Below, one piece after another: positions 1 to 7,783 of a stretch of DNA of 64,000 bases (the first letter of the stretch is position 1; each line of letters begins with the position of its first letter). Source of the stretch: a virus; the IMG/VR virus record IMGVR_UViG_3300044712_002668, positions 1 to 64,000 of that record, one strand, 5' to 3'. Position numbers and translations under genes: made by a program. The notes beneath the pieces were generated by a model. That model saw only the letters and a program-made list of their open reading frames with translations. It did no database searches and had not been told where the DNA came from.

Positions 1-450
1 AATGTATTTTCTTTTGTTGTAAAGAAAGAAGATTCAAAAATCTTTGGCCAAGAAATGGCCAGGTTGTTATTGAGGGATCCTTGGGGAACAGAAATTTCAA
101 TGGTTTGCTTCCCAGAAGCCTGGGAAGGAATGAAGAACCGTATTGAAAAGCAGTTATCTGGTGGAAAGCAGAAGATTGAACCAGGGGTTGCAATCAAATG
201 CTTGGCGTTATTTCAATGGGAAACAGAAAGTACATATTCTTTGATATTAGATGATATATTGTCATATAAAGCACCTCCCAGCTTACCAGTTGAACGCAAG
301 TCAAAAAAGGTAAAAATGCCAAGAACTACCAAGGTTAGTATCAAAGATATAGAAGACTCTTCAAAGGAGGAGTTGGTTGAAAAGCTGGAGGAAGAGGTGT
401 TGGAGATTGGAATGTCTCCAATTGATGATGATAACGATGATTTATGGTGA
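1..450 (+). CDS. dnaE: DNA polymerase III alpha subunit, C-terminal fragment (5' end outside window)
   Basis: The reading frame is open from base 1, so the gene begins upstream and only the last 149 residues are here. The fragment resembles the C-terminal OB-fold (tRNA_anti-like) domain of bacterial replicative polymerase alpha subunits. A strand pattern such as FVVKKEDSKIFGQEMARLLL is followed by LRDPWGTEISMVCFPEAW, which matches the usual layout of a nucleic-acid-binding strand, turn and second strand. The tail is acidic and lysine-rich and ends in DDDNDDLW. This domain binds single-stranded template near the polymerase active site. The catalytic domains are not visible here. The gene heads the replication cluster that continues with RecA, SSB and primase. 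A free-standing OB-fold protein is the main alternative. Confidence 0.72.
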   Translation, partial: NVFSFVVKKEDSKIFGQEMARLLLRDPWGTEISMVCFPEAWEGMKNRIEKQLSGGKQKIEPGVAIKCLALFQWETESTYSLILDDILSYKAPPSLPVERKSKKVKMPRTTKVSIKDIEDSSKEELVEKLEEEVLEIGMSPIDDDNDDLW

Positions 451-453
451 AAT

Positions 454-1215
454 ATGAAATGCATAACATGTAGTGCAGAAATACCCCCAGCCTTTGTCCA
501 TGCAATAGAAACCAACGTCTGTCCTGGTTGCGCAGGCCCTATCATGTCAGATGATAGTAAAACCTTGATGACAGAATTGGCAGAAGCTATGCAAAGAATG
601 CCTAATGATCCTCAAGGATTAGCAGGATGGATTTTATCAAACTATAAAATAAAGAAGATTGGTGCTGCAGAACCTGTTGAAAAGTTTCATAGAAAAGGTT
701 CAAAGTCTAAATCTGATGAGGACATTGATACTTCAAATTTAAAGATAGATCCAACATATAACAATTTCTTGAAGAGAACGGATCAGTATAATGCTGTAAC
801 AGATCAAAAACGCATTGCAAAATTGAAAAATATAAAAGATGGTAAGATGTCAGAGTTGGCAAAAACCATCACAACAATGGAAGATCCTTATGGGGATGAC
901 ACCGTTTCCTCAATCGCTGAAGAGGATGGTGTAGTGGATCCAGAGGATCAAAAAGTATATAATGAAATGAAAAAGTCTGGTCTTGACATCTTTGCAAGTC
1001 AAAAGATGCCATCTACTGGAATAACTGATTTATCAGAGGTCATATCTTCAAATGATATTCTTTCTCTTCAACAAGAAAATGATTCAGATTTAATTAAAGC
1101 TGAAAAAGAATTGGCCAGAACAAAAGAGGGAATGGCTGTATTACAAACTAATAGACTCAAGAAAATAAAAGCTCAAGATGCATTAGAAAGTGGTGGTGGA
1201 TCTTTCAGGAGATAA
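454..1215 (+). CDS. zinc-ribbon protein of unknown function
   Basis: This 253-residue protein starts with a four-cysteine zinc ribbon: C3 and C6, then C23 and C26. A long, charged, probably helical remainder follows, with no motif I recognise. It starts four bases after the polymerase gene ends, so the two are probably co-transcribed. The C-terminus is ESGGGSFRR. The bases encoding the final residues, TTCAGGAGA, also supply the ribosome binding site of the next gene. Its place between a polymerase and a recombinase suggests a role in DNA metabolism or regulation, which is an inference from context only. Confidence 0.6.
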   Translation: MKCITCSAEIPPAFVHAIETNVCPGCAGPIMSDDSKTLMTELAEAMQRMPNDPQGLAGWILSNYKIKKIGAAEPVEKFHRKGSKSKSDEDIDTSNLKIDPTYNNFLKRTDQYNAVTDQKRIAKLKNIKDGKMSELAKTITTMEDPYGDDTVSSIAEEDGVVDPEDQKVYNEMKKSGLDIFASQKMPSTGITDLSEVISSNDILSLQQENDSDLIKAEKELARTKEGMAVLQTNRLKKIKAQDALESGGGSFRR

Positions 1216-1216
1216 T

Positions 1217-1486
1217 ATGGCAAAAGATATTGATTTGGTATCAAAATTAAAACTTGCGGCTGCTTATCAAGAAGAAGAATGTGAAGAAAAAGAAGATATT
1301 TTTGATGATGATAAAATTACAGTTGATATGCTGAATACGGCAGAACTATTGAACCAAGCCAAAGAAGCTGGAAAAATTCCTATTAATAAAGATACTATAA
1401 AAATACAAGCAAAACAAGAGAATGCTAAAGCCATTTTGGATGGTGATAAACCCATGCCTGAAGGTGGTTTCAGGAGGAGATCCTGA
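1217..1486 (+). CDS. hypothetical protein, 89 aa
   Basis: The start at 1217 is chosen because AGGAGA lies 4 to 9 bases upstream, overlapping the end of the previous gene. An in-frame GTG/ATG-type extension to 1190 would overlap that gene needlessly. The protein is acidic in the middle (EEEC, EEKEDIFDDD) and helical in appearance, with no recognised domain. It ends GGFRRRS, similar to the SFRR end of the upstream protein, again because the tail codons carry the next ribosome binding site. The stop overlaps the next ATG in TGATG, indicating translational coupling. Confidence 0.55.
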   Translation: MAKDIDLVSKLKLAAAYQEEECEEKEDIFDDDKITVDMLNTAELLNQAKEAGKIPINKDTIKIQAKQENAKAILDGDKPMPEGGFRRRS

Positions 1487-1860
1487 TGGGTGATGAACGC
1501 ATTAGAATTATAGATCATAAAAAAATACTCTTAACAAATGATGAGTTTACTGCTTATCAGAATTTGTGTAGAGAGTATGATAGACCTAATTTTAAGGGTG
1601 AAGCTTTATTCCAAGATCATTTTGAAACAAATGATGAAGGTATAATTCTTTTCGTTAGACCACCAAGTAAGAAATACTCTTCATTAGAGGTTTTTTGTTT
1701 TCTGATTAGTTTACAAGTTAACCAACATCTTAGAGTTTCTCAGAATCAAGTAGATTCACTTGTTAGGGAAGCTACCATAAAGTATAAAGAAATGATTGCT
1801 GATTTAGAAAGTAAGAATAAAATACTTGAAGAAAAGCTGAAAGTGGTCGAGGCGGTCTAG
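1486..1860 (+). CDS. hypothetical protein with C-terminal coiled coil, 124 aa
   Basis: The start overlaps the previous stop by one base, and AGGAGGAGA lies just upstream, a strong ribosome binding site. The first two thirds look globular, with alternating hydrophobic strands. The last 35 residues (YKEMIADLESKNKILEEKL) form a likely coiled coil. No family is recognised. It lies in the replication and recombination operon before the putative recombination mediator. Confidence 0.55.
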   Translation: MGDERIRIIDHKKILLTNDEFTAYQNLCREYDRPNFKGEALFQDHFETNDEGIILFVRPPSKKYSSLEVFCFLISLQVNQHLRVSQNQVDSLVREATIKYKEMIADLESKNKILEEKLKVVEAV

Positions 1861-1862
1861 TG

Positions 1863-1887
1863 AAGCTTCTACTAAAAGTAGAGGTTT
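1863..1887 (+). promoter_or_regulatory. hairpin over the ribosome binding site of the next gene
   Basis: AAGCTTCTAC (1863-1872) can pair with GTAGAGGTTT (1878-1887, with G-U pairs) around a TAAAA loop. The right arm contains the GAGG that serves the ATG at 1889. The structure could therefore hide the ribosome binding site or, with the trailing TTTT, act as a weak terminator. It is seen by eye only; no folding energy was calculated. Confidence 0.35.
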
Positions 1888-1888
1888 T

Positions 1889-2332
1889 ATGATTGAACAA
1901 CCGACTAAAGAAGAAATTGATTCTTTGACAACAGACTTTGAAAGTAAATACCATAAGGTATTAAAAGCTTTAGATTCATTATCCAATGGAACATTCCATG
2001 AAGATGATGCATCTTCTTTAGCAGCTTTTTGTTTGATTACTCAAGCCGCTTTGAACGCAGAGCTGAGTTCTGCGGAATTCAAGGTCAGAGCAATCAAACG
2101 TGATATAGATTTTGCTAAAGCGGAAGCTTATATTAAGCTTAAATCCGATAAAAAAGAGGGTAAGAGGATGACGGAAGTAGAACTTTCTCAGCTTCTTGTT
2201 CTTGATCCTGAAGTACAAAAATTAAGTAAAGAGCAAAATACAGCCGAAAAGGATGCAAAAGACTTGGCTACAATATACGCTCTATTGAAAGAAGCACATT
2301 TGACATTTAGATCAATTAAAAAGGGAGTATAA
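1889..2332 (+). CDS. possible UvsY-like recombination mediator
   Basis: This 147-residue, almost wholly helical and highly charged protein ends one base before the RecA/UvsX gene. Its pattern is typical of small helical phage proteins encoded next to recombinases: long amphipathic helices, a basic central part (RAIKRDIDFAKAEAYIKLK), then a TEVELSQLLVLDPEVQKL stretch and a C-terminal helix. In T4, UvsY helps load UvsX onto SSB-coated single-stranded DNA. The similarity here is in size, helical make-up and context rather than in a diagnostic motif, so the function is inferred. A structural coiled-coil protein is the alternative. Confidence 0.4.
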   Translation: MIEQPTKEEIDSLTTDFESKYHKVLKALDSLSNGTFHEDDASSLAAFCLITQAALNAELSSAEFKVRAIKRDIDFAKAEAYIKLKSDKKEGKRMTEVELSQLLVLDPEVQKLSKEQNTAEKDAKDLATIYALLKEAHLTFRSIKKGV

Positions 2333-3373
2333 ATGGGTAGAAAAAGATTAGAAGACAGTGAACTTGATGGAGCTATGATTCCATCACCAGAAGATGACGA
2401 GGTTATTGCAAGCACGCCATTGAAGTTAGATGTAAGCAAACTGGTTGAAAAGGCCAGGGGTAGATTTTCAAAAGATAAAAATAAAGCCAGTCTTGCTAAA
2501 TTCATGCAGCAAGGCAGCGGGATTGCATTATCAAACAATCCAAGTGATTATATTACATCTACTAAGATTCAAGAATTCTGGAAGCCATTGACTGGCATTC
2601 TGGGAGCGCCATTTGGACGCATAATTCAAATTGCAGGACGCCCTGATAGTGGAAAATCCACAATTGGCATGCTTTTTATGAAGGCTGCGCAAGATGCAGG
2701 GTATTTAGTTATATTATGGGATGCTGAAGGTAAGTTTGATTCTGTACGTTTCAAGGAGCGTATGGGTGGAGATCCTGCCCAATTGGTAGTGGCTCCAAGC
2801 CGTAATATTCTGGATGGTGTAGCTCAGGTTGTAGCTTATGTCAGGGCTGCAAAAGAGATGAATCCTGATCAAAAGATTTTGATTGTTTGGGATTCTGTTG
2901 GAGCTTCTATAAACTCTGCAGAAGATGAAGAGAATGATGATTATTCTAAACAGCCTGGTGTAACAGCCAAGGAAGTATCATTTGGAATAAGAAGATTCAA
3001 TCAGATAATTGAAAAGACAAGAAACCTTGAAACTGGAGAGTATACAATAGCTTGTATTTGCATAAATCAAGTTTATGCAAAGATTGGGTTTATGGCTAAG
3101 GGCTATCAACAAAAGGGTGGTTCTGAGCTTGAGTATCTTAGTTCATTAATTCTTGAAATGACAAGTAAAGGAGCTTTGACCAAGCAACGTCAGGGTAAAA
3201 AGATTAAATTTGGAATTACTACACGAGCCAAGGTATCAAAGAATCATTTATTTGGTGGTGAGGATTGTGTAGCAGAGTTAGAGTTGGTAGTTTCTTCTGG
3301 AGGAATTTCTCTAGCTAAGGAAATTAAAATGGTCGAGCCTGACATTGAGGGCTGGTCTGAAGAAGAGGAATAA
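2333..3373 (+). CDS. uvsX: RecA/UvsX-like recombinase
   Basis: This 346-residue ATP-dependent strand-exchange protein would coat single-stranded DNA and pair it with homologous duplex. The Walker A loop is GRPDSGKST near residues 102-110, preceded by RIIQIA. A WDAEGKFD segment occupies the position of the conserved WIDAE-type strand of RecA. Walker B is KILIVWDSVGA near residues 181-191. The C-terminus is acidic (EGWSEEEE), as in RecA. The extension before the core (about 85 residues) is longer than in Escherichia coli RecA. Its start directly abuts the putative mediator gene, and an SSB gene follows within 320 bases, forming a recombination set like T4 uvsX, uvsY and gene 32. Confidence 0.88.
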   Translation: MGRKRLEDSELDGAMIPSPEDDEVIASTPLKLDVSKLVEKARGRFSKDKNKASLAKFMQQGSGIALSNNPSDYITSTKIQEFWKPLTGILGAPFGRIIQIAGRPDSGKSTIGMLFMKAAQDAGYLVILWDAEGKFDSVRFKERMGGDPAQLVVAPSRNILDGVAQVVAYVRAAKEMNPDQKILIVWDSVGASINSAEDEENDDYSKQPGVTAKEVSFGIRRFNQIIEKTRNLETGEYTIACICINQVYAKIGFMAKGYQQKGGSELEYLSSLILEMTSKGALTKQRQGKKIKFGITTRAKVSKNHLFGGEDCVAELELVVSSGGISLAKEIKMVEPDIEGWSEEEE

Positions 3374-3375
3374 AA

Positions 3376-3687
3376 ATGTCACAATTTACAGGTAAGCCTG
3401 TTGATCGGTCTGCTGTTAAGTCGATATATATACTTGTAGCAGAAGATCCTACAACAAAAGAAAAAGTGCAGTATTATAAAACTGATTCATTATCAACTAT
3501 AGAAACTGCAGGTTTTTTTGAGTTCAGGGGTTTTTTGCTAACAAAAGCGCAAGCAGATAACTTAGTAAAACAAAGTGCAGCAACAAGTGTGGGAATTGAA
3601 GTTAATAGAAAAATTCCAGTACACAGAATAATCCGCATAGAAAACGTTACGTATACAAAAGTTAAAACAGAAGCGCAAGGAGAATAA
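3376..3687 (+). CDS. hypothetical protein, 103 aa, between recombinase and SSB
   Basis: A small mixed alpha/beta protein (VKSIYILVAEDPTTKEKVQYY at the start) with no recognised domain. It starts two bases after the recombinase stop and ends two bases before the ssDNA-binding protein. It is therefore in the same transcription unit and probably belongs to the same process. No cysteine cluster, membrane segment or nucleotide-binding loop is visible. Confidence 0.55.
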   Translation: MSQFTGKPVDRSAVKSIYILVAEDPTTKEKVQYYKTDSLSTIETAGFFEFRGFLLTKAQADNLVKQSAATSVGIEVNRKIPVHRIIRIENVTYTKVKTEAQGE

Positions 3688-3689
3688 TT

Positions 3690-4457
3690 ATGAGTGAAAA
3701 CAAAGTATCAGTTGGTTTGATTCCGTGGGGAACTCGTCAGAAGCCTGCTAGTCAGAATTTCAATAACGAGGATTTGCCCAAACTTCCTTACTTACGCTTG
3801 AAGGATGGAAGCAATATTGTTCGTGTAGTTACGCCAAGTGCAAACTATTACCATATTCGCTATCTGCCAAAGGATAGCAAAAAGAATTTTGGAGATCGTG
3901 TTCGTACAGCGTATCCTACATATGGACAAGAGTGTCCGGTACTCAAGGATCTCAAGTTGACAGAAAAAGACATCAAGGAAAGGTTTATGACAGTTGTTAT
4001 TGATCGTTCCGATGGTCAACTGAAGCTTTTTGATATGAGTGTTCTTGTTCAAGAGCAAGTGGAAGGAATTTTGCTTGATAAGAATGAGGGGAAGTCACCT
4101 GAGAAGCGTGTAACCCCAAGTGATTTTGATATCAATATTCGTTTCAATTCCAAGTCCAACAAGCCAACTGGGTTTTATAACGTGGTTCCTCGTGATTCTG
4201 AGGCTCTTAGCGAAGAGGATATTCAAACAATAAACTCTGCTGGAGGTCAAGAAATGCTGGCCAAGGTTCTACAAAGAGCAGTGGCCTGTCCTAAGCCAGA
4301 ATTCGTCCGTAAGCGTCTTATGGAGCTGGGTTGGGATGGTGTATCAGCAGCTACCCCAGCCCAAGCTAAAAGTGAAGTGGGCGAGGATATTGCAGAGCCT
4401 AAGGAGGCTGATTATTCTTTCGATAGAAAGAATAAGGCCGCGGCGGCTTCGGCATGA
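3690..4457 (+). CDS. single-stranded DNA-binding protein, gp32-like
   Basis: The 255-residue product matches the pattern of T4-type ssDNA-binding proteins. PYLRLKDGSNIVRVVTP near residues 33-49 is followed by aromatic and basic residues (YYHIRYLPKD) and an OB-fold core with ERFMTVVIDRSDGQLKLFDM and LVQEQVEGIL. Only a few cysteines are present (the C in GQECPVL and one later), so the zinc finger of T4 gp32 is not clearly conserved. The tail is alanine and lysine-rich rather than the usual acidic tip, which is odd because the acidic tail normally recruits partners. It would protect single strands for the recombinase and primase encoded nearby. A strong terminator follows. Confidence 0.78.
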   Translation: MSENKVSVGLIPWGTRQKPASQNFNNEDLPKLPYLRLKDGSNIVRVVTPSANYYHIRYLPKDSKKNFGDRVRTAYPTYGQECPVLKDLKLTEKDIKERFMTVVIDRSDGQLKLFDMSVLVQEQVEGILLDKNEGKSPEKRVTPSDFDINIRFNSKSNKPTGFYNVVPRDSEALSEEDIQTINSAGGQEMLAKVLQRAVACPKPEFVRKRLMELGWDGVSAATPAQAKSEVGEDIAEPKEADYSFDRKNKAAAASA

Positions 4458-4508
4458 AGATGATATAATCATAATGCCAGAAGAAGAGTTCTTCCACTGA
4501 ACTCAGAT

Positions 4509-4545
4509 AAAGCCTGTACAATAAAATGTACGGGCTTTATTGTTA
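4509..4545 (+). terminator. intrinsic terminator after the SSB gene
   Basis: AAAGCCTGTACA (4509-4520) pairs with TGTACGGGCTTT (4527-4538) through 12 pairs, one of them a G-U, around an ATAAAA loop. ATTGTT follows. It lies about 50 bases after the SSB stop and closes the first transcription unit. Confidence 0.8.
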
Positions 4546-4556
4546 TATGTATATAC
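4540..4556 (+). promoter_or_regulatory. candidate phage promoter (TTGTTATATGTATATA)
   Basis: TTGTTATATGTATATA follows the terminator and ends one base before the resolvase ATG. A near copy follows the terminator at 37481, and a shorter one lies at 46041. Re-starting transcription after a terminator is a common arrangement. If the TATA part acts like a -10 box, the transcript would begin almost at the ATG. AT-richness makes chance similarity possible. Confidence 0.35.
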
Positions 4557-5120
4557 ATGAGAGTAATTGGTCTTGATGCTAGTACCACTACTATAGGTAT
4601 TTCAATTATAGATTTTGATGGTTATAATTTAACCTTGGTTTATAATGATTTTTATAAACCTGATAAAGATGATGACTTGCTTTTTAAGATAAAAAAAGCT
4701 AAAATGCATGTAGGTAATTTATGTTCTTTATATTCTCCTGACGTATTTGTAATAGAGGATTATGTAAAATTCATGAAAGGTGCGAGTTCAGCCGCTACCA
4801 CAATACCATTAGCAGTCATGAATATGACTCTGAGATTGATGGCAAATGAACTATATGAATTGACACCACAATGTTTAAATGTTCTTAAAATAAGACATGC
4901 ATTAAAGCTAACCAATGAATTGCCAGAAAAACATGAAATGCCTGAGATTGTAGCGTATCATCTTGGATTGAAAGAGTTTCCATGGAGAAAGAAAATCAAC
5001 CGTAAAAAAGAAGAGGTTATCATGGAAGAGTCTTATGATATGGCTGACGCAATGGCAGTAGCATTGGCCTGGATCAAAACTACTCAAACACCAAAAATTA
5101 AGAAGAGCAGGAAGAAATGA
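4557..5120 (+). CDS. ruvC: RuvC-like Holliday junction resolvase
   Basis: A 187-residue RNase H-fold endonuclease that would resolve four-way junctions made during recombination or replication. The first strand is RVIGLDAST with catalytic D7. The second acidic residue is E67 in VFVIEDYV. The last pair is D161 and D164 in SYDMADAMAVALAW. This order is characteristic of RuvC. The ATG at 4557 is the only sensible start, because the catalytic strand begins at residue 3, yet no purine-rich ribosome binding site precedes it. Its 3' end overlaps the DnaJ gene in ATGA. Confidence 0.85.
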   Translation: MRVIGLDASTTTIGISIIDFDGYNLTLVYNDFYKPDKDDDLLFKIKKAKMHVGNLCSLYSPDVFVIEDYVKFMKGASSAATTIPLAVMNMTLRLMANELYELTPQCLNVLKIRHALKLTNELPEKHEMPEIVAYHLGLKEFPWRKKINRKKEEVIMEESYDMADAMAVALAWIKTTQTPKIKKSRKK

Positions 5121-6169
5121 ATACAATAGAGGCTTGTCAATTATTGGGAATTGAACCTGGTGCATCTGATGATGATGTTGCCAAAGCTTTTCGTAAGAAA
5201 GCCAGTGAGCTTCACCCAGATCGAAACAAGGCGGAAGATGCTGAAATTCAATTCAAAAAGATGAATGAGGCTTATCAGTTTTTAAAACAGTATGGAACAA
5301 CTCCAAGAAATGATGTTTCAGCAAACAATTATAATCATTCTGATGATTTAGCTGAAGAATTAAGACGAAAAATGTCTGAGATGTTCGGGGGTGGAATTGG
5401 TAATTTTTTCAACTTTGGAATGAATTTTAGACAATCTAAAGCTGTACCAATTACAATATCATTTAAAGATTCTATTTTAGGTTGTTCAACACCAATAACT
5501 TATGTTCGCAAAATACGGTGTGAAAACTGTAAGGGTCTTGGTAAGACAATTGGTAAAAACAAAATATTATGTCAAAAATGTGCTGGTAAAGGTAAGAGAG
5601 AATATCATGGTTCTAATAGAGAGTTACCATGTACAACATGTAAAGGACAGGGCTTTATAGGAACTGAGATTCCATGTGAAGTTTGCAAGGGATCTTGTTC
5701 CAGTTTGAAAAATGAAAACATTACTGTAAACATACAGCCTGGAATTCAACATGGTGCATCTGTATCATTACGTGGTGCTGGTGATTGGGTTAGTGAGAAT
5801 TTTTTTGGAGATATTCAGCTTATTGTTTCAGTAAAACCAGAAGAAAATATGTATCTTGAAGGTTTAGATGTTATATCAAGAATTGATATAACTTTGTTGG
5901 AGGCCCTTAAAGGTACAAAAAAGAAAGTTCAAACCATTCGTGGTGAGAAGGTTCTTACACTGTCATCAAAAATAAGACATCGAGATACGGTAAGGGTGGC
6001 TGGTTTTGGAGTGCCACCACACGGATCTCATGTATTTATAGTAAACGTATCTTATCCGGAAAACGTTGATAAGATTATTGAGGTATTGGATGAAGGGGCG
6101 AAAAAAGAGGTTGTTGCCGAACCTGTTATAGAGGCAAATAATATAGAAGGAGATTCAAGTGGCGTTTAG
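5117..6169 (+). CDS. dnaJ: DnaJ (Hsp40) co-chaperone, full length
   Basis: A complete type I J-protein of 350 residues. The J domain occupies residues 1-60 with the HPD motif at 33-35, which stimulates the ATPase of DnaK. It is followed by a Gly/Phe-containing stretch (MFGGGIGNFFNFGMNF). The zinc-binding region has the expected CxxCxGxG-type repeats: CENCKGLG, CQKCAGKG, CTTCKGQG and the variant CEVCKGSC. The C-terminal substrate-binding domains follow. No DnaK is seen in the window, so it probably works with host Hsp70, perhaps to remodel replication complexes or to fold capsid proteins. The position between resolvase and primase genes favours a replication role. Confidence 0.92.
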   Translation: MNTIEACQLLGIEPGASDDDVAKAFRKKASELHPDRNKAEDAEIQFKKMNEAYQFLKQYGTTPRNDVSANNYNHSDDLAEELRRKMSEMFGGGIGNFFNFGMNFRQSKAVPITISFKDSILGCSTPITYVRKIRCENCKGLGKTIGKNKILCQKCAGKGKREYHGSNRELPCTTCKGQGFIGTEIPCEVCKGSCSSLKNENITVNIQPGIQHGASVSLRGAGDWVSENFFGDIQLIVSVKPEENMYLEGLDVISRIDITLLEALKGTKKKVQTIRGEKVLTLSSKIRHRDTVRVAGFGVPPHGSHVFIVNVSYPENVDKIIEVLDEGAKKEVVAEPVIEANNIEGDSSGV

Positions 6170-6518
6170 AACTTTTTGTGATCAGGGCTGTAAAAAAGAG
6201 ATTGAGCCCGTAGTTGATAAAGAAACTTTAATTGCATATTGTACCGAATGTAATAAACCATTAAGTAATGTTTCGGTTTTTATGCGCAGACAGCTTATTG
6301 CAATGAATCAGGTACGAAGAACTGTTAAAAAGAAATTTGCTTGGTCAGTTAAGTGTGCCAAGTGTGATAAGGAAAACCCTCCCGAACTAAGTAAAGATGG
6401 AAATGCCATTTTATGTTCTTATTGTCATGAGGAGTTGACTGGTTTGAGTAAACCATTTGCTCAAATGGTCAAGGTGAATCTTCAAGCCCAACGAAGGGCA
6501 GAAGGGCCATCTGAATAA
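6159..6518 (+). CDS. double zinc-ribbon protein, 119 aa
   Basis: It starts with GTG at 6159 inside the end of dnaJ, and AAGGAGA lies about 7 bases upstream and decides this start. Two four-cysteine zinc ribbons are visible: C7, C11, C28, C31 and C66, C69, C86, C89, separated by a basic stretch (MRRQLIAMNQVRRTVKKKF). The stop overlaps the next ATG (TAATG), so it is coupled to the primase gene. That primase lacks an N-terminal zinc domain, so this protein could supply a zinc-ribbon function in trans; this is inference. A transcriptional regulator is an alternative. Confidence 0.6.
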   Translation: MAFRTFCDQGCKKEIEPVVDKETLIAYCTECNKPLSNVSVFMRRQLIAMNQVRRTVKKKFAWSVKCAKCDKENPPELSKDGNAILCSYCHEELTGLSKPFAQMVKVNLQAQRRAEGPSE

Positions 6519-7318
6519 TGGATCTGTTAAATAAACATAAAAAAACTCAAAGTATTTTAAAAAAATTCATATCTGCTTGTAGATATTTATTAAATCATGA
6601 CAAGGTCGGAAAACAGGCAAAAGAATATCTGAATGATAGAATAAACAAGAACATTCAAAAAACTTTTGGATTTGGATATTTTCCTGAAGATCAAAAACTG
6701 GATTTATTGACATCTATTATAAGCAAAGAAGAGCTTGAATTTATTGGGATGTGTTATCCTAAATTCATATCAGGCAACCCTATTAACCATGGACATTTTT
6801 CTGATCATAATTTGATTATGCCATTTACCAATGTGCATGGTGATATAGTGTCCTTAGTAGGAAGAACATTACTGTCAGATGATGAACGCGGTGATTTACA
6901 GAAATACAAATATAATGTAGGGTGTAAAAAAGAAAAGTATGTATATGGCTTGAATTTCTCAAAAGACTCAATAATCAAAAAAGATTATGTTATATGTGTA
7001 GAAGGTCAGTTTGATTGCTTAAGTCTATTTAGTGAAGGTATTCATAATGCAATAGCAGTAGGTTGTGCTGAGTTATCAAAATATCAAATGTTTCAGATAT
7101 TAAGATATACAAAAAATATTTTTATTATGTTTGATAATGATGAGGCAGGATCAAAAGGAAAGCAAAAAGCTAAAGATCAATTTGGTAAGTACGCAAATAT
7201 AAAAACAATTGATTCTCCTAAAGAGTTTAAAGATATAGATGAATTTTTCCGTAAAACAACAGATTCAGAATATAAATCTTATGTAGTAGAAAGTCTTAAT
7301 AATATGTATGGAGCTTGA
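6518..7318 (+). CDS. DnaG-type primase core with TOPRIM domain, no zinc domain
   Basis: A 266-residue protein resembling the RNA polymerase core of bacterial primases. The N-terminal subdomain contains AKEYLNDRI and a FGYFPE stretch. The TOPRIM domain has the catalytic glutamate in VICVEGQFD (162-166) and the metal-binding DNDEAG at 206-211. It would make RNA primers for lagging-strand synthesis. It is shorter than DnaG and lacks both the N-terminal zinc-binding domain and an obvious helicase-binding tail. The preceding double zinc-ribbon gene overlaps it and may compensate. No helicase gene is visible within this window. Confidence 0.82.
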   Translation: MDLLNKHKKTQSILKKFISACRYLLNHDKVGKQAKEYLNDRINKNIQKTFGFGYFPEDQKLDLLTSIISKEELEFIGMCYPKFISGNPINHGHFSDHNLIMPFTNVHGDIVSLVGRTLLSDDERGDLQKYKYNVGCKKEKYVYGLNFSKDSIIKKDYVICVEGQFDCLSLFSEGIHNAIAVGCAELSKYQMFQILRYTKNIFIMFDNDEAGSKGKQKAKDQFGKYANIKTIDSPKEFKDIDEFFRKTTDSEYKSYVVESLNNMYGA

Positions 7319-7756
7319 ATGGATAGAAAAACGAATAGATCTAATAAGTATCAAAATCTTTTTGCTGAATTACAGTATTCCAATGATATGATGAGTGAAT
7401 TTGCGGAAAGTCAGGGTTTGTTTGAAAATTATAAACCTGAAGACCGTGAAAAGCTTATGGATCTTCGTGATGAATTGAAAATCGAATTCTGGAAGCTTGT
7501 AGATACGGAATTAACCGCTAGACAAAGACAAGTTATAAAACTATATGCTCAAGGTTATACTCAGATTGAAATTGCTAAACAATTGAATGTTAATCAGAGT
7601 TCTATTACCAAATCGATAAATGGCAATTGTGATTATAGAAATGGTCGTAAGATTTACGGCGGAGCAAGCAAGAAACTTAAAAGATTAGCGTATTCAAATA
7701 TAAAAATAATAGATATTCTTCGTCAAATAGCTGAAATTCATGCCGAATACAACTAA
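7319..7756 (+). CDS. sigma region 4-like helix-turn-helix regulator
   Basis: This 145-residue protein carries a helix-turn-helix at about residues 65-101: LTARQRQVIKLYAQGYTQIE followed by IAKQLNVNQSSITKSI. That pattern is typical of sigma-70 region 4 and related LuxR-type DNA-binding domains. The N-terminal half is helical and acidic, with no clear sigma region 2. It immediately follows the primase gene and is the last gene before a terminator and the virion genes. A role in turning on late transcription, comparable to T4 gp55, is plausible but not shown. Confidence 0.6.
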   Translation: MDRKTNRSNKYQNLFAELQYSNDMMSEFAESQGLFENYKPEDREKLMDLRDELKIEFWKLVDTELTARQRQVIKLYAQGYTQIEIAKQLNVNQSSITKSINGNCDYRNGRKIYGGASKKLKRLAYSNIKIIDILRQIAEIHAEYN

Positions 7757-7783
7757 GAATTATTATATAATCAGATATTGAGA

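Noticed and set aside
4459-4478. ATGATATAATCATA motif, also present near 8964 inside a gene
   Set aside because: Two AT-rich copies, one within coding sequence, are compatible with chance; no consistent position relative to genes.
4480-4494. GAAGAA-GAG-TTCTTC inverted repeat just before the terminator at 4509
   Set aside because: Too short and with a three-base loop; the adjacent 12-pair stem explains termination.
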